From: an uncultured Thermomicrobia bacterium | GTDB taxonomy: Bacteria; Chloroflexota; Chloroflexia; Thermomicrobiales; JALYUS01 | DNA length: 36,493 bases | NCBI GenBank assembly: GCA_937968015.1 | Contig: CALBSO010000001.1 | Coordinates: 1-36,493 of the forward strand | Reading direction: 5' to 3' | In this document: piece after piece, positions 22,730 to 30,411 of the stretch | Layout: every line of letters begins with the position of its first letter | How positions within the stretch are numbered: position 1 is the stretch's first letter | Notes under the pieces: model-generated | The model's input: only the letters and a program-made list of their open reading frames with translations | The model's database searches: none | What the model was told of the DNA's origin: nothing | Position numbers and translations under genes: made by a program

Positions 22730-23229
22730 CGCGCGCTCCCCACGACGGCGGCGTCCCGCGTGCGCAGCGTTGCCACAGCGTGCTGGATCGCCTTGACGAT
22801 ATGTTGATAGCCCGTGCAGCGACAGATGTTGCCGTGGAGCGCGTGGCGGATCTCCGCATCCGTCGGATCGGGATTGCCCTGCAAGAGGTCATAGGCGGCG
22901 ATCACCATGCCCGGCGTGCAATAGCCGCATTGCAAGCCGTGCTCGGCGTGGAACCCCTCCTGGATCGGATGCAACCGCTCGCCCGCAGCGATCCCCTCGA
23001 TGGTCGTGAGATTGGCGCCCTCCGCCTGCACCGCGAAGAGCGTGCAGGATTTCACCGCCTCGCCGTCCAAAAGGATGGCGCACGCGCCGCACTGGCTCGT
23101 GTCGCAGCCGATATGCGTCCCGGTGAGCCCAAGATTGTCCCGCAGGTAATGCACGAGGAGCAGCCGGGGTTCGACGGCCCCCTCGTGGAGCTGCCCGTTC
23201 ACCGTCATGCTGACAGAATGCTTCGCCAT
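22726..23229 (-). CDS. Molybdenum hydroxylase [2Fe-2S] subunit (CoxS type)
   Basis: A 167-residue small subunit with two iron-sulfur clusters. The plant-ferredoxin-type cluster is CDTSQCGAC with a later Cys (SCTLF). The helical-domain cluster is QCGYCTPGM and GNICRCTGY. ATG 23229 gives the usual MAKHSVSMTVNG start; longer in-frame versions run through the upstream gene. It lies 5 bases after the tandem-DUF3830 gene and overlaps the FAD subunit, so all three are one transcript. It carries electrons from the molybdenum centre to FAD. Confidence 0.92.
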   Translation of the reverse strand: MAKHSVSMTVNGQLHEGAVEPRLLLVHYLRDNLGLTGTHIGCDTSQCGACAILLDGEAVKSCTLFAVQAEGANLTTIEGIAAGERLHPIQEGFHAEHGLQCGYCTPGMVIAAYDLLQGNPDPTDAEIRHALHGNICRCTGYQHIVKAIQHAVATLRTRDAAVVGSAR

Positions 23230-23234
23230 GTGGG

Positions 23235-24128
23235 TCACCGATCCGTTCCGCCGAGGAGCCGAAACGCCATCGGCTTCGCGCCTTCGACGAACAACGACTT
23301 CGCGATCTCGCGGAAGGCGCTCCAGTCCCTGTCGAAACGGGCGAGCGGGGTCAGCGAGGCGGCGCCCCATGGGCCACCCATGCAGCCGTTGTCCCCATAG
23401 CAGATGCGGATACCTTTCCATCCCGCGTAGTAGTAGATATATCCCGGCCAGTGGAGGGTCTGACCATGCTCGGCCTCGGTGATGTCGAGGCCAAGTTCGC
23501 CCTCGCTCCCAACAGGTCCCCAGAAGCGGGTGATGTCGCCGCTCCATGCGGTATTGGTGATGCGACCTTGGACCGGCAGGATCTTCATGAATGCCTCGAC
23601 CGTATTCGGGGCCAGTCCCTCGAGGAGCGTTGCAGTCAGCTTCACGCCGTCGACGTCCACCTCAATCTTGCGCCCGTGCTCCTCTGGATAACGGAAGGGC
23701 GTCTCCTGGTCCGCGGCCTCGCGGAAACGGATCGGCCGCGCTCCGTCGAATTGGAGATCGTATCCGACCTTCGCGAAGTCCGAGAAATCCCCCTCGATCT
23801 CCGCAAGCGGCGTCAATCTCCCGATGGCCCCATCCGCGCCGGGGGCGGCACGGAAGCGCGCGGCGCCCGTGCAGAAGGCGATCTCCTTGATACCGGGGTA
23901 ATAGACGATCTGCCCCGGATGCTGGAACGCGACGCCGCTCTCGACCGCCATATCGCCGATTGGCGCGTAGTCGAGCATACGGAACATGTCGCCACTGATC
24001 TGCGCGTGGACGGCGCGGCCCTCGAAGGGGAGCGCATCCCAGATCGCCTGGCACGTCTTCGGCGCGAGGTCATCATTGAGGCGCGCGCGGACGACGGTCC
24101 CATTCAGGTCAACGTCAATGAATCGCAT
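23235..24128 (-). CDS. Tandem DUF3830 cyclophilin-like fusion
   Basis: A 297-residue protein holding two DUF3830 copies. The first, residues about 1-135, has LNDDLAPKTCQAIWDALPF, GDM and IVYYPGIKEIAF. The second, residues about 150-292, has LLEGLAPNTVEAFMKILPV, WSGD, YIYYYAGWKGIRICYG and a final FVEGAKPMAFRL. DUF3830 proteins are usually about 130-150 residues, one domain each, with a cyclophilin-like fold and no proven reaction. The second copy carries an extra GDNGCMGGPWGA loop. The gene directly precedes two molybdenum-hydroxylase subunits, so a link to that pathway is likely. Confidence 0.8.
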   Translation of the reverse strand: MRFIDVDLNGTVVRARLNDDLAPKTCQAIWDALPFEGRAVHAQISGDMFRMLDYAPIGDMAVESGVAFQHPGQIVYYPGIKEIAFCTGAARFRAAPGADGAIGRLTPLAEIEGDFSDFAKVGYDLQFDGARPIRFREAADQETPFRYPEEHGRKIEVDVDGVKLTATLLEGLAPNTVEAFMKILPVQGRITNTAWSGDITRFWGPVGSEGELGLDITEAEHGQTLHWPGYIYYYAGWKGIRICYGDNGCMGGPWGAASLTPLARFDRDWSAFREIAKSLFVEGAKPMAFRLLGGTDR

Positions 24129-24182
24129 GTCTTCGGTCCTTTCTCTGCTCTGTGCCGCGACAGCGCCGTCGCCATCGAGAAA

Positions 24183-25190
24183 TTACGCGCGGTAGCGGGA
24201 GATGACTGCCTCACCAAGGAGGCGGGCGGAGCGAGAGAGTTCGTCCATGTCCCGCGCCAACAGGATCAGGCCAACATGGTCGACACCGGCGTCCGCGTAG
24301 GCGTGGATCCGCTCGCTGATCTGGTCGGGAGAGCCGAGCAGATCGTGCGAGGCGAAGGCACGCGCGTGCTCGTCCGCCGACATCTCCGGTCGCCGCGCGC
24401 ACATCTGCGCGAAGTGGATCGAGCTGTCGAGGACCGACCGCGCGTCCGCCTCCGTCTCGCCGATGCTCACCCACAATTGCACGCAGGTCTGGACCGCTGC
24501 GGGCTCGCGCCCGGCTTCCGCGATCGCCTCGCGCAGCACGCCGATCCCCTCGCGCATCTTTTCCGGTGAGGCACTGGAGACGATCCACCCGTCCGCGACG
24601 CGCGCGACGCGGCGAATGCCCTCCGGGGCGGTGGCGCCGAGATAGATCGGCATCGGGCTCTGCACGGGCTTCGGGTGCATGGCGATCTCTTCGAACCGGT
24701 AATACTCGCCGGCGAACGCCGCCCGATCCCGCTCGAAGAGCAGCCGCAGGGCGTCCACCATCTCATCCATCATCCGCCCGCGATTGGCCTTGGGTGGCGG
24801 GTTCCCCGCAATCTCGAACTCCTCGCGATTCGCACCGATGCCGAGGCCGAGCACGAATCGCCCCTGTGACACCCGGTCCAGCGTCGCCGCCTGTTTCGCG
24901 AGCAGCACCGGTTGGCGGAGCGGGGCGACGATCGTGGCGACGACGAATCGAATGCGTGTGGTCCGCCCCGCCAGATAGGCGAACGTGATCAGCGGCTCGT
25001 AGAAGTTCGCCGGATCGGATTGCTCCGCCAGCACGGCGCGCTGCGTCGCCAGATGGTCGTTCGCCCAGAGGGAATCGAACCCGAACTGCTCCGCATCGCG
25101 CGCCAGTACGGCGATCTGCGGGAGATCGGCGAATCCGCAGGGATAGGTGCGGCCCTCGCGGCATGTCGGGATGCCCAGCCCGAACTGCAT
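24183..25190 (-). CDS. LLM class flavin-dependent oxidoreductase
   Basis: A 335-residue luciferase-like oxidoreductase. ATG 25190 (MQFGLGIPT) is chosen with GGGAGG close before it; a GTG at 25205 is possible. Typical blocks are FDSLWANDHL, TTRIRFVVATIVAPLRQPVLLAK, VLGLGIGANREEFE, YYRFEEIAMHPKPVQSPMPIYLG and DQISERIHAYADAGVDHV. It lies 18 bases after a DUF3830 gene and about 54 before the tandem DUF3830 gene. Its placement suggests that it acts on the same compound as the molybdenum hydroxylase. It differs from the LLM protein at 11299-12300, which belongs to another operon. Confidence 0.88.
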   Translation of the reverse strand: MQFGLGIPTCREGRTYPCGFADLPQIAVLARDAEQFGFDSLWANDHLATQRAVLAEQSDPANFYEPLITFAYLAGRTTRIRFVVATIVAPLRQPVLLAKQAATLDRVSQGRFVLGLGIGANREEFEIAGNPPPKANRGRMMDEMVDALRLLFERDRAAFAGEYYRFEEIAMHPKPVQSPMPIYLGATAPEGIRRVARVADGWIVSSASPEKMREGIGVLREAIAEAGREPAAVQTCVQLWVSIGETEADARSVLDSSIHFAQMCARRPEMSADEHARAFASHDLLGSPDQISERIHAYADAGVDHVGLILLARDMDELSRSARLLGEAVISRYRA

Positions 25191-25208
25191 CGGTCTCCCT
25201 CCCACTGG

Positions 25209-25643
25209 CTACTGCTCGATCCGGCTGATCTCCACCGTGAGCGGGCCCTCGAAGATGATGCGCTCGCAACGCTTCACGAATGCATCGAGATTCGTGTCGA
25301 TCTTCCCGATGTGCGCGACATCGATCGGGACCATGAAAGGCGCGAGCCACTTAGCGCTCCCGTAAGCAATGCCCACTTTGATCAATTTGCTGCGATAGCC
25401 GGGGTAATAAATGATATCGCCCGCGCTCAAGTGATCCGCCACATTCTCCACCGGCGATCCCTCGGGCAGCAGTTCGTAATTTCCCTCCGTCCGCCACGCA
25501 TCCCCGGACCACCGCGTCTGAATCGTCCGGTCATTGATCGGCAGTCGCTCCCACAGCGCGGCCGTTGTCTCGGGCGCTTTATCCTCGAAGAGCACGGCTT
25601 CCGCAGTCACACCATCGAGACGAATCTGGATTCGCTTCGGCAC
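25209..25643 (-). CDS. Single-domain DUF3830 protein
   Basis: A protein of 144 residues starting with GTG 25643, 5 bases after GGGAGG; TTG 25646 is less likely. It shows the family pattern: FEDKAPETTAALWERLPI, TRWSGDAW, IIYYPGYRSKLIKVGIAYGSAKWL and IIFEGPLTVEI. A cyclophilin-like fold is known for the family; no reaction is established. It is the first gene of the leftward operon that includes the LLM enzyme, the tandem DUF3830 protein and hydroxylase subunits. Confidence 0.85.
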   Translation of the reverse strand: MPKRIQIRLDGVTAEAVLFEDKAPETTAALWERLPINDRTIQTRWSGDAWRTEGNYELLPEGSPVENVADHLSAGDIIYYPGYRSKLIKVGIAYGSAKWLAPFMVPIDVAHIGKIDTNLDAFVKRCERIIFEGPLTVEISRIEQ

Positions 25644-25679
25644 CAAGACCTCCCTTATTTGCGACGACCGAACCTTCCC

Positions 25680-25708
25680 TTGACGACCTTGACCGTCTTG
25701 TATACACT
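25680..25708 (+). promoter_or_regulatory. Candidate promoter for second binding-protein operon
   Basis: TTGACG (25680-25685), 17 bases, TACACT (25703-25708). The -35 matches at 5 of 6 and the -10 at 4 of 6. The operator-like TTGTATACACTGTATGC overlaps the -10, as expected for repression. The leader to the ATG at 25860 is about 150 bases and has no gene in it. Confidence 0.4.
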
Positions 25709-25714
25709 GTATGC
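25698..25714. promoter_or_regulatory. Operator-like site, copy 1
   Basis: TTGTATACACTGTATGC matches TTGTGTACAACGTATAC at 30326-30342 in 13 of 17 bases. The TTGTATACA core resembles half-sites of GntR/FCD regulators. It lies in the divergent region between the DUF3830-hydroxylase operon and the second transport operon. Confidence 0.5.
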
Positions 25715-25859
25715 GTCACATCCTACGCGGTCAAGCGTGCGAATTGCAAGAGGGGTCACCGATTGACGACGGTCAGCCACCGTTCGGGATATTTGGTTCC
25801 TGTTTCGCCTGCGGGTGGGGGCACTTTGTCAGGCGCCGCATCAAGAGGGGAGAGGGCGA

Positions 25860-27602
25860 ATGCGTTCCGTGGATGAGGAAACCAGCGTGCGTCGGGAACT
25901 CAGGGAGCAGACACTCTCACGCCGGCGCTTTACCGCACTCGCGGCCGCCTCGGCAATGGCTGCGCTCAGCGTCGCGTGTGGCGGCAGCACGAGCGCGCCG
26001 ACCGCGACCGCGGGGAATAAAGCGACGACCGCTCCTAGTGGAGTGCTGGCGACGAACGCACCGGCACTGGCGACGAATGCGACGGCGGTCACCGGTGGGG
26101 CGTCCGCGCCCGCAGGCAGCGCGCCGACGATTGCGGCGGCCGCGGCGACGGGGCAGCCAACCAAGGGCGGCACGCTCGTCTACGCGCGGAACATTGACGC
26201 CAAGACGCTCGATCCCCACTTCTCCGCCCAGTTCTCCGAGCGGTACATGCTCTACCTCATCTACAACACGCTTGTCGCCTATGATAAGGACTTCAACATC
26301 GTCCCCGATCTCGCCGCATCGTGGGACGTTGGCAGCGACGGGAAGACGATCACCTTCCACCTGCGCCCGAACGTCAAGTTCCACGACGGCACGGATTGCG
26401 ATGCTGCCGCCGTCAAGTGGAACTATGATCGCATTCTCGATCCGAAAGTGAATGCGCCAGTGCGCACGCAGGTACAGCCGCCGCTGAAATCTGTGGACGT
26501 CGTGGACAAGACGACTGTTCGCTTCAACCTCGATCAACCGTGGCGACCCCTACTTGCCGCTCTCGGTGAGCGTCCCGGCTTCATCATCTCGCCCACGGCG
26601 GCGCAGAAGTTTGGGCAGGATTTCGGGCGTAACCCCGTGGGCAGTGGGCCGTTCAAGTTCGTCGAATGGGTGACGGATAACCACATCACCATCCAGCGCT
26701 TCGACGGCTACTGGGATCAGGGCAAACCGTACCTCGACAAGATCGAGATGCGCCACGTTCCAGACAGCCAGGTGCAACTGACACAGATCCGCACCGGCGA
26801 AGCGCAGTTGATTGATTCCATTGCTCCTTCCCTGCTATCAACCCTCAAAGGCGTACAAGGCGTGGCGATCGAAGAACTCAAGAGCGCCCGGTTCTGGGGG
26901 ACGCAGTGCCACAACGACCGGCCCCCGTTCGATAACCCCGATCTGCGGCAGGCGATCGCGTACGCCACGAACGCAGAGGAAATCAAACAAGCGATCTTCA
27001 GCAACAACGGGCGCATTGCCACGCATCCGCTGGGCGGTGGCTGGGCGTACGACCCGTCACTCGATTCTCAGGGTTACATGTTCGATCTCAACAAGGCGAA
27101 AGCGGCGCTGACGAAAGCGGGCGCGGCTGGGAAGTCGTTCACTTTCACTGCGTCAAGCGATCGGCAAAATCAGGATCTCGCGCAGGTGCTCCAAGTGCAA
27201 TACCAGAAACTTGGCATCATGGTGCAGATCGAGTCCGTGAACCCGGCGGACGGTTTCACGCTCGTGAAGCAGGGAAAGACGAATTGGACGGCGACGAACT
27301 GGGCGCCCCGCGCCGATCCGGATGGCCTCCTCCGTATTCTCTGGCACTCCAAGGGCTTTCAGAATACGACCGGGTTCAACAACCCGGAGGTAGACAAGTT
27401 GCTGGATCAGGCGGCGGGCATTTATGACACGAAGCAGGCCGCCGACATCTATCATCAAGTGGAGAAGATCATTGTCGCGGATGCCTCGTACGTCTTCTTC
27501 GAGTGGCCATCCGAGTTCGCGGCGCGGCGTACCGAGGTCCGCAACTTCGTCTATCATCCCGATCTGATCCTCCGGCTGCGCGATTTGTATATCGCGAAGT
27601 GA
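25860..27602 (+). CDS. Peptide-type ABC substrate-binding lipoprotein
   Basis: A 580-residue SBP family 5 protein. A Tat-like SRRRFTAL (residues 20-27) is followed by a hydrophobic stretch and the lipobox LSVAC (Cys40). A long Ala/Thr/Pro linker follows (to about residue 112). The binding domain starts GGTLVYARNIDAKTLDP, and HLRPNVKFHDGT is the family signature. GGGGAGAGGG stands before ATG 25860. Its neighbours are catabolic, not peptidases, so the cargo may be a non-peptide; this family also carries sugars, heme and small organic compounds. It leads an operon with two permeases. Confidence 0.9.
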   Translation: MRSVDEETSVRRELREQTLSRRRFTALAAASAMAALSVACGGSTSAPTATAGNKATTAPSGVLATNAPALATNATAVTGGASAPAGSAPTIAAAAATGQPTKGGTLVYARNIDAKTLDPHFSAQFSERYMLYLIYNTLVAYDKDFNIVPDLAASWDVGSDGKTITFHLRPNVKFHDGTDCDAAAVKWNYDRILDPKVNAPVRTQVQPPLKSVDVVDKTTVRFNLDQPWRPLLAALGERPGFIISPTAAQKFGQDFGRNPVGSGPFKFVEWVTDNHITIQRFDGYWDQGKPYLDKIEMRHVPDSQVQLTQIRTGEAQLIDSIAPSLLSTLKGVQGVAIEELKSARFWGTQCHNDRPPFDNPDLRQAIAYATNAEEIKQAIFSNNGRIATHPLGGGWAYDPSLDSQGYMFDLNKAKAALTKAGAAGKSFTFTASSDRQNQDLAQVLQVQYQKLGIMVQIESVNPADGFTLVKQGKTNWTATNWAPRADPDGLLRILWHSKGFQNTTGFNNPEVDKLLDQAAGIYDTKQAADIYHQVEKIIVADASYVFFEWPSEFAARRTEVRNFVYHPDLILRLRDLYIAK

Positions 27603-27624
27603 CGTTGGCGCGGGGAAACTGCGT

Positions 27625-28581
27625 ATGCTCCGCTATATTGGGCGGCGTCTCCTGCTCACAATACCGATCCTGTTCGTCATCACGGTCGCGACGTTCACCT
27701 TGATGAGCCTCGTGATCGGCGATCCAGTGCTGCTCATTCTCGGGCCAGACTCCACTGCGGATCAGGCAACTATTGACCGCTTGCGGCAGCAACTTGGCGT
27801 GGATCGGCCGCTTCCCGTGCAATATGCGGACTGGCTGCGTCATGTCGTGACCGGCGATTTCGGTCGCTCATTCCGCTCGCCGATTTCCGTGCGCGAGGCC
27901 ATACTGGCGCGGCTCCCGGTGACGCTCGAATTGACGGTCCTCGCGCTCGTCGTCGCGATCGTGATTGCCGTACCCCTGGGGATTGCCGCGGCGCTTCGCT
28001 CGGGCTCGGGGCTCGATCTCGGCCTTTCTGGCATCGCGTCCATAAGTCTTTCGCTGCCGAACTTTTGGCTTGGTATCCTGCTCATCTACGTGTTCGCGCT
28101 GAAGCTGCGCGTGCTCCCATCGGCGGGCTACGTTGGCTTCGCCCAATCGCCTGTGCAGAACGTCAAGTTCATGGTACTCCCGACGATAACCCTCGCATTG
28201 GCCCTCATCGGATCACTCACGCGCTACACGCGTGCGGTGATGATCGAGGTATTGGAACAAGACTACATCCGCACAGCGCGGGCAAAAGGGCTCCGAGCTA
28301 CGACCGTCTTGCGCCGTCACGCGCTCGCGAACGGACTCATCCCGGTGATCACGGTTGTTGGCCTTGAAGTAGCCGGCCTCTTCGGTGGGGCAGTCGTCAC
28401 CGAGACAATCTTCTCTCTGCCCGGTGTCGGGACGCTTCTCACCGACTCGGTGCTCGGTCGCGATCTGCCGATGGTACAGGGGATCGTCCTCTTTATCACT
28501 GTCACGGTAGTACTCACGAGCCTCGTCGTCGATCTGCTCTACGCACTGCTCGATCCACGGATACGGTCACTCTATGGCTGA
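27625..28581 (+). CDS. ABC transporter permease (DppB type)
   Basis: A 318-residue membrane protein with about six spans. The first span is LLLTIPILFVITVATFTLMSLV with the usual GDPVLLILG. The EAA loop is YIRTARAKGLRATTVLRRHAL with LANGLIPV, and VVTETIFSLPGVG follows. It shares the layout of the permease at 15644-16561 but is clearly diverged, so the two transport sets are not a recent copy. The next gene overlaps it by 8 bases. Confidence 0.9.
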   Translation: MLRYIGRRLLLTIPILFVITVATFTLMSLVIGDPVLLILGPDSTADQATIDRLRQQLGVDRPLPVQYADWLRHVVTGDFGRSFRSPISVREAILARLPVTLELTVLALVVAIVIAVPLGIAAALRSGSGLDLGLSGIASISLSLPNFWLGILLIYVFALKLRVLPSAGYVGFAQSPVQNVKFMVLPTITLALALIGSLTRYTRAVMIEVLEQDYIRTARAKGLRATTVLRRHALANGLIPVITVVGLEVAGLFGGAVVTETIFSLPGVGTLLTDSVLGRDLPMVQGIVLFITVTVVLTSLVVDLLYALLDPRIRSLYG

Positions 28582-29497
28582 ACCGATCGCCAACCATATG
28601 CCTTATGCGGTGGAGACCAGCATCGCATCGGCATCTGCCGAAAGACGCGCGCGCGCGCTGGGATGGGTGCGCGTCTTGCGGAAAGAGCCGCAACTCTGGA
28701 TCGGGTCGCTCATCCTCGTCGCCTTGATAGCAGGAGCGTTGCTTGCGCCGCTGAGTGCGCCGTACGATCCACTGATGCCCGATTATTCGGTCAGTCTGCA
28801 CGCGCCGAGTCGCGCGCACCTGTTCGGCACAGACAACCTCGGGCGCGATCAACTGAGTCGCATCCTCTACGGTGGTCGGCTGTCTCTCTTCGTCGGCACA
28901 TGCGCGGTCATGATTGGCATGCTGATCGGTGTGACCCTCGGGCTCATCAGTGGCTACAAGATGGGTGTGCTGGACAGCCTGATTATGCGCACGATGGACG
29001 GTATTCTTGCCTTCCCCGGCCTCGTTCTCGCCCTGAGTATCTCCTTCGCGCTTGGTCCGAGCCTGCGAAGCGTGATTATCGCCCTGGCGGCGGTCCGGGT
29101 GCCGGGCTTCGCGCGTGTCGTACGTGGGCAGATGCTGGCACTGCGGAATCGAGAGTACATCGAGGCGGCAGAGGCGCTCGGTGCGCGGCCAGTCCGTATC
29201 GTCCTGCGGCACTTCCTGCCGAACCTCGTCAGCATCATCCTCGTGCAGGTTTCGCTGAGCGCGGGCAGCGCAATCTTCACTGAGGCAAGTCTCAGTTTCC
29301 TCGGGTTCGGCGTACCGCCGCCGCAGCCGGATTGGGGCGGCATGCTCCACGATGGCTACGTCTATTTGGAGATCAATCCGTGGCTGTCGATCATCCCCGG
29401 CGCGTTCATCTTCCTCGCCGTACTGGGCTTCAACTTCCTCGGCGATGGACTCCGGGATACGTTGGATCCCCAGCAGCGGCGGCGGCGCGGACTATGA
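28574..29497 (+). CDS. ABC transporter permease (DppC type)
   Basis: A 307-residue permease. The family hallmarks are LSAPYDPLMPDY, HLFGTDNLGRDQLSRILYGGR, the EAA loop YIEAAEALGARPVRIVLRHF and LSFLGFGVPPPQPDWG. It overlaps the DppB-type gene (ATGGCTGA), so the two are translationally coupled. The convergent GntR gene ends 62 bases later. No ATPase gene is present in this operon. Confidence 0.9.
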   Translation: MAEPIANHMPYAVETSIASASAERRARALGWVRVLRKEPQLWIGSLILVALIAGALLAPLSAPYDPLMPDYSVSLHAPSRAHLFGTDNLGRDQLSRILYGGRLSLFVGTCAVMIGMLIGVTLGLISGYKMGVLDSLIMRTMDGILAFPGLVLALSISFALGPSLRSVIIALAAVRVPGFARVVRGQMLALRNREYIEAAEALGARPVRIVLRHFLPNLVSIILVQVSLSAGSAIFTEASLSFLGFGVPPPQPDWGGMLHDGYVYLEINPWLSIIPGAFIFLAVLGFNFLGDGLRDTLDPQQRRRRGL

Positions 29498-29559
29498 AGA
29501 GTGGGGGTACGCCCGGCGCGGCGCAAGGGCAGCATTCGCACCGATCGAACGTCGGCCAA

Positions 29560-30291
29560 TCACCGCGATGGCGCGACATCTTCAACTTCCTGCTCGAGCA
29601 TGGCAATGCGGATGCGACGTGCGGTGGCCATGCTCTCGGTCGCAAGTTGCCGCGCGCGCTCGGCGTCGCGGTCCTGGATCGCTTCGATGATGCGGGCATG
29701 TTCCTCAACGGCGCTCGCCGCACGCCCGGGATGCTGGAAGGTTGTGCCCGGGATGCGGCGCACCTGATGGTGGATCTGCGTGAGAAACTGCGAGAGGAGC
29801 GAATTGCGGGCGATACGGGCGATTGCCTCGTGAAACTGGAGGTTCAGATCGGCCATCGCCTTCACATTCCCCTCCCGCGCGGTGCCCGCGAATTCCTCAT
29901 TGATCGCGATGAGGGTCGCGATGTCACTGGGGGTCGCGAACTGCGCGGCGAGGTGCGCGGCCAGCCCGTCGAGATTCTCGCGGACAACGTACACCTCGAC
30001 GATCTCTTGAGGAGTGATCCGCGCAACGATCAGGCCGCGTCGTGGGACGCGATGCGCCAAGCCGGTGGTTTCCAGGCGGAGCAACGCCTCGCGCACCGGA
30101 GTACGACTGACGTCGAACAAGGCGGCGAGCAACTCTTCGCCCAATCGCTGCCCGGGCGGCAAAATCCCGGAAAGGATCGCCTCATGCAGGATCGCGTAGA
30201 CCATGTCCGACGTGGCACCGGTGATCGCTTGTGCCTGCCACAATGTTTTCAGTCTTTCGGCCGCTTCCAGCGCGGTGCCATTTGTCAGCAT
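29560..30291 (-). CDS. GntR-family regulator with FCD domain
   Basis: A 243-residue regulator. ATG 30291 follows GGGGGTG; longer in-frame starts run into the divergent gene. The winged helix is seen as ILSGILPPGQRLGEELLAAL, then DVSRTPVREALLRLETTGLA and VPRRGLIVA. The FCD ligand domain holds the metal-type residues: Asp and His in DLNLQFHEAI, His in QIHHQVRR and His in VEEHARII. FCD regulators are usually repressors released by organic acids such as pathway substrates. It is divergent from the large hydroxylase subunit and is the obvious candidate controller of this block. Confidence 0.9.
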   Translation of the reverse strand: MLTNGTALEAAERLKTLWQAQAITGATSDMVYAILHEAILSGILPPGQRLGEELLAALFDVSRTPVREALLRLETTGLAHRVPRRGLIVARITPQEIVEVYVVRENLDGLAAHLAAQFATPSDIATLIAINEEFAGTAREGNVKAMADLNLQFHEAIARIARNSLLSQFLTQIHHQVRRIPGTTFQHPGRAASAVEEHARIIEAIQDRDAERARQLATESMATARRIRIAMLEQEVEDVAPSR

Positions 30292-30325
30292 TGGCGCACC
30301 CCCATGAAAGAGAGAATGATTGGCG

Positions 30326-30342
30326 TTGTGTACAACGTATAC
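30326..30342. promoter_or_regulatory. Operator-like site, copy 2
   Basis: TTGTGTACAACGTATAC lies in the 120-base gap between the GntR gene and the large hydroxylase subunit gene. It contains the near-palindrome CGTTGTGTACAACG and matches the site at 25698-25714 in 13 of 17 bases. It fits autoregulation and control of the divergent operon. Confidence 0.55.
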
Positions 30343-30411
30343 CATATCTTCGGCTCGACAGTTTAGCGGAGGCGGCGAAGCGGGTCGCTGACGACCAATG
30401 AGGAGAAGATC

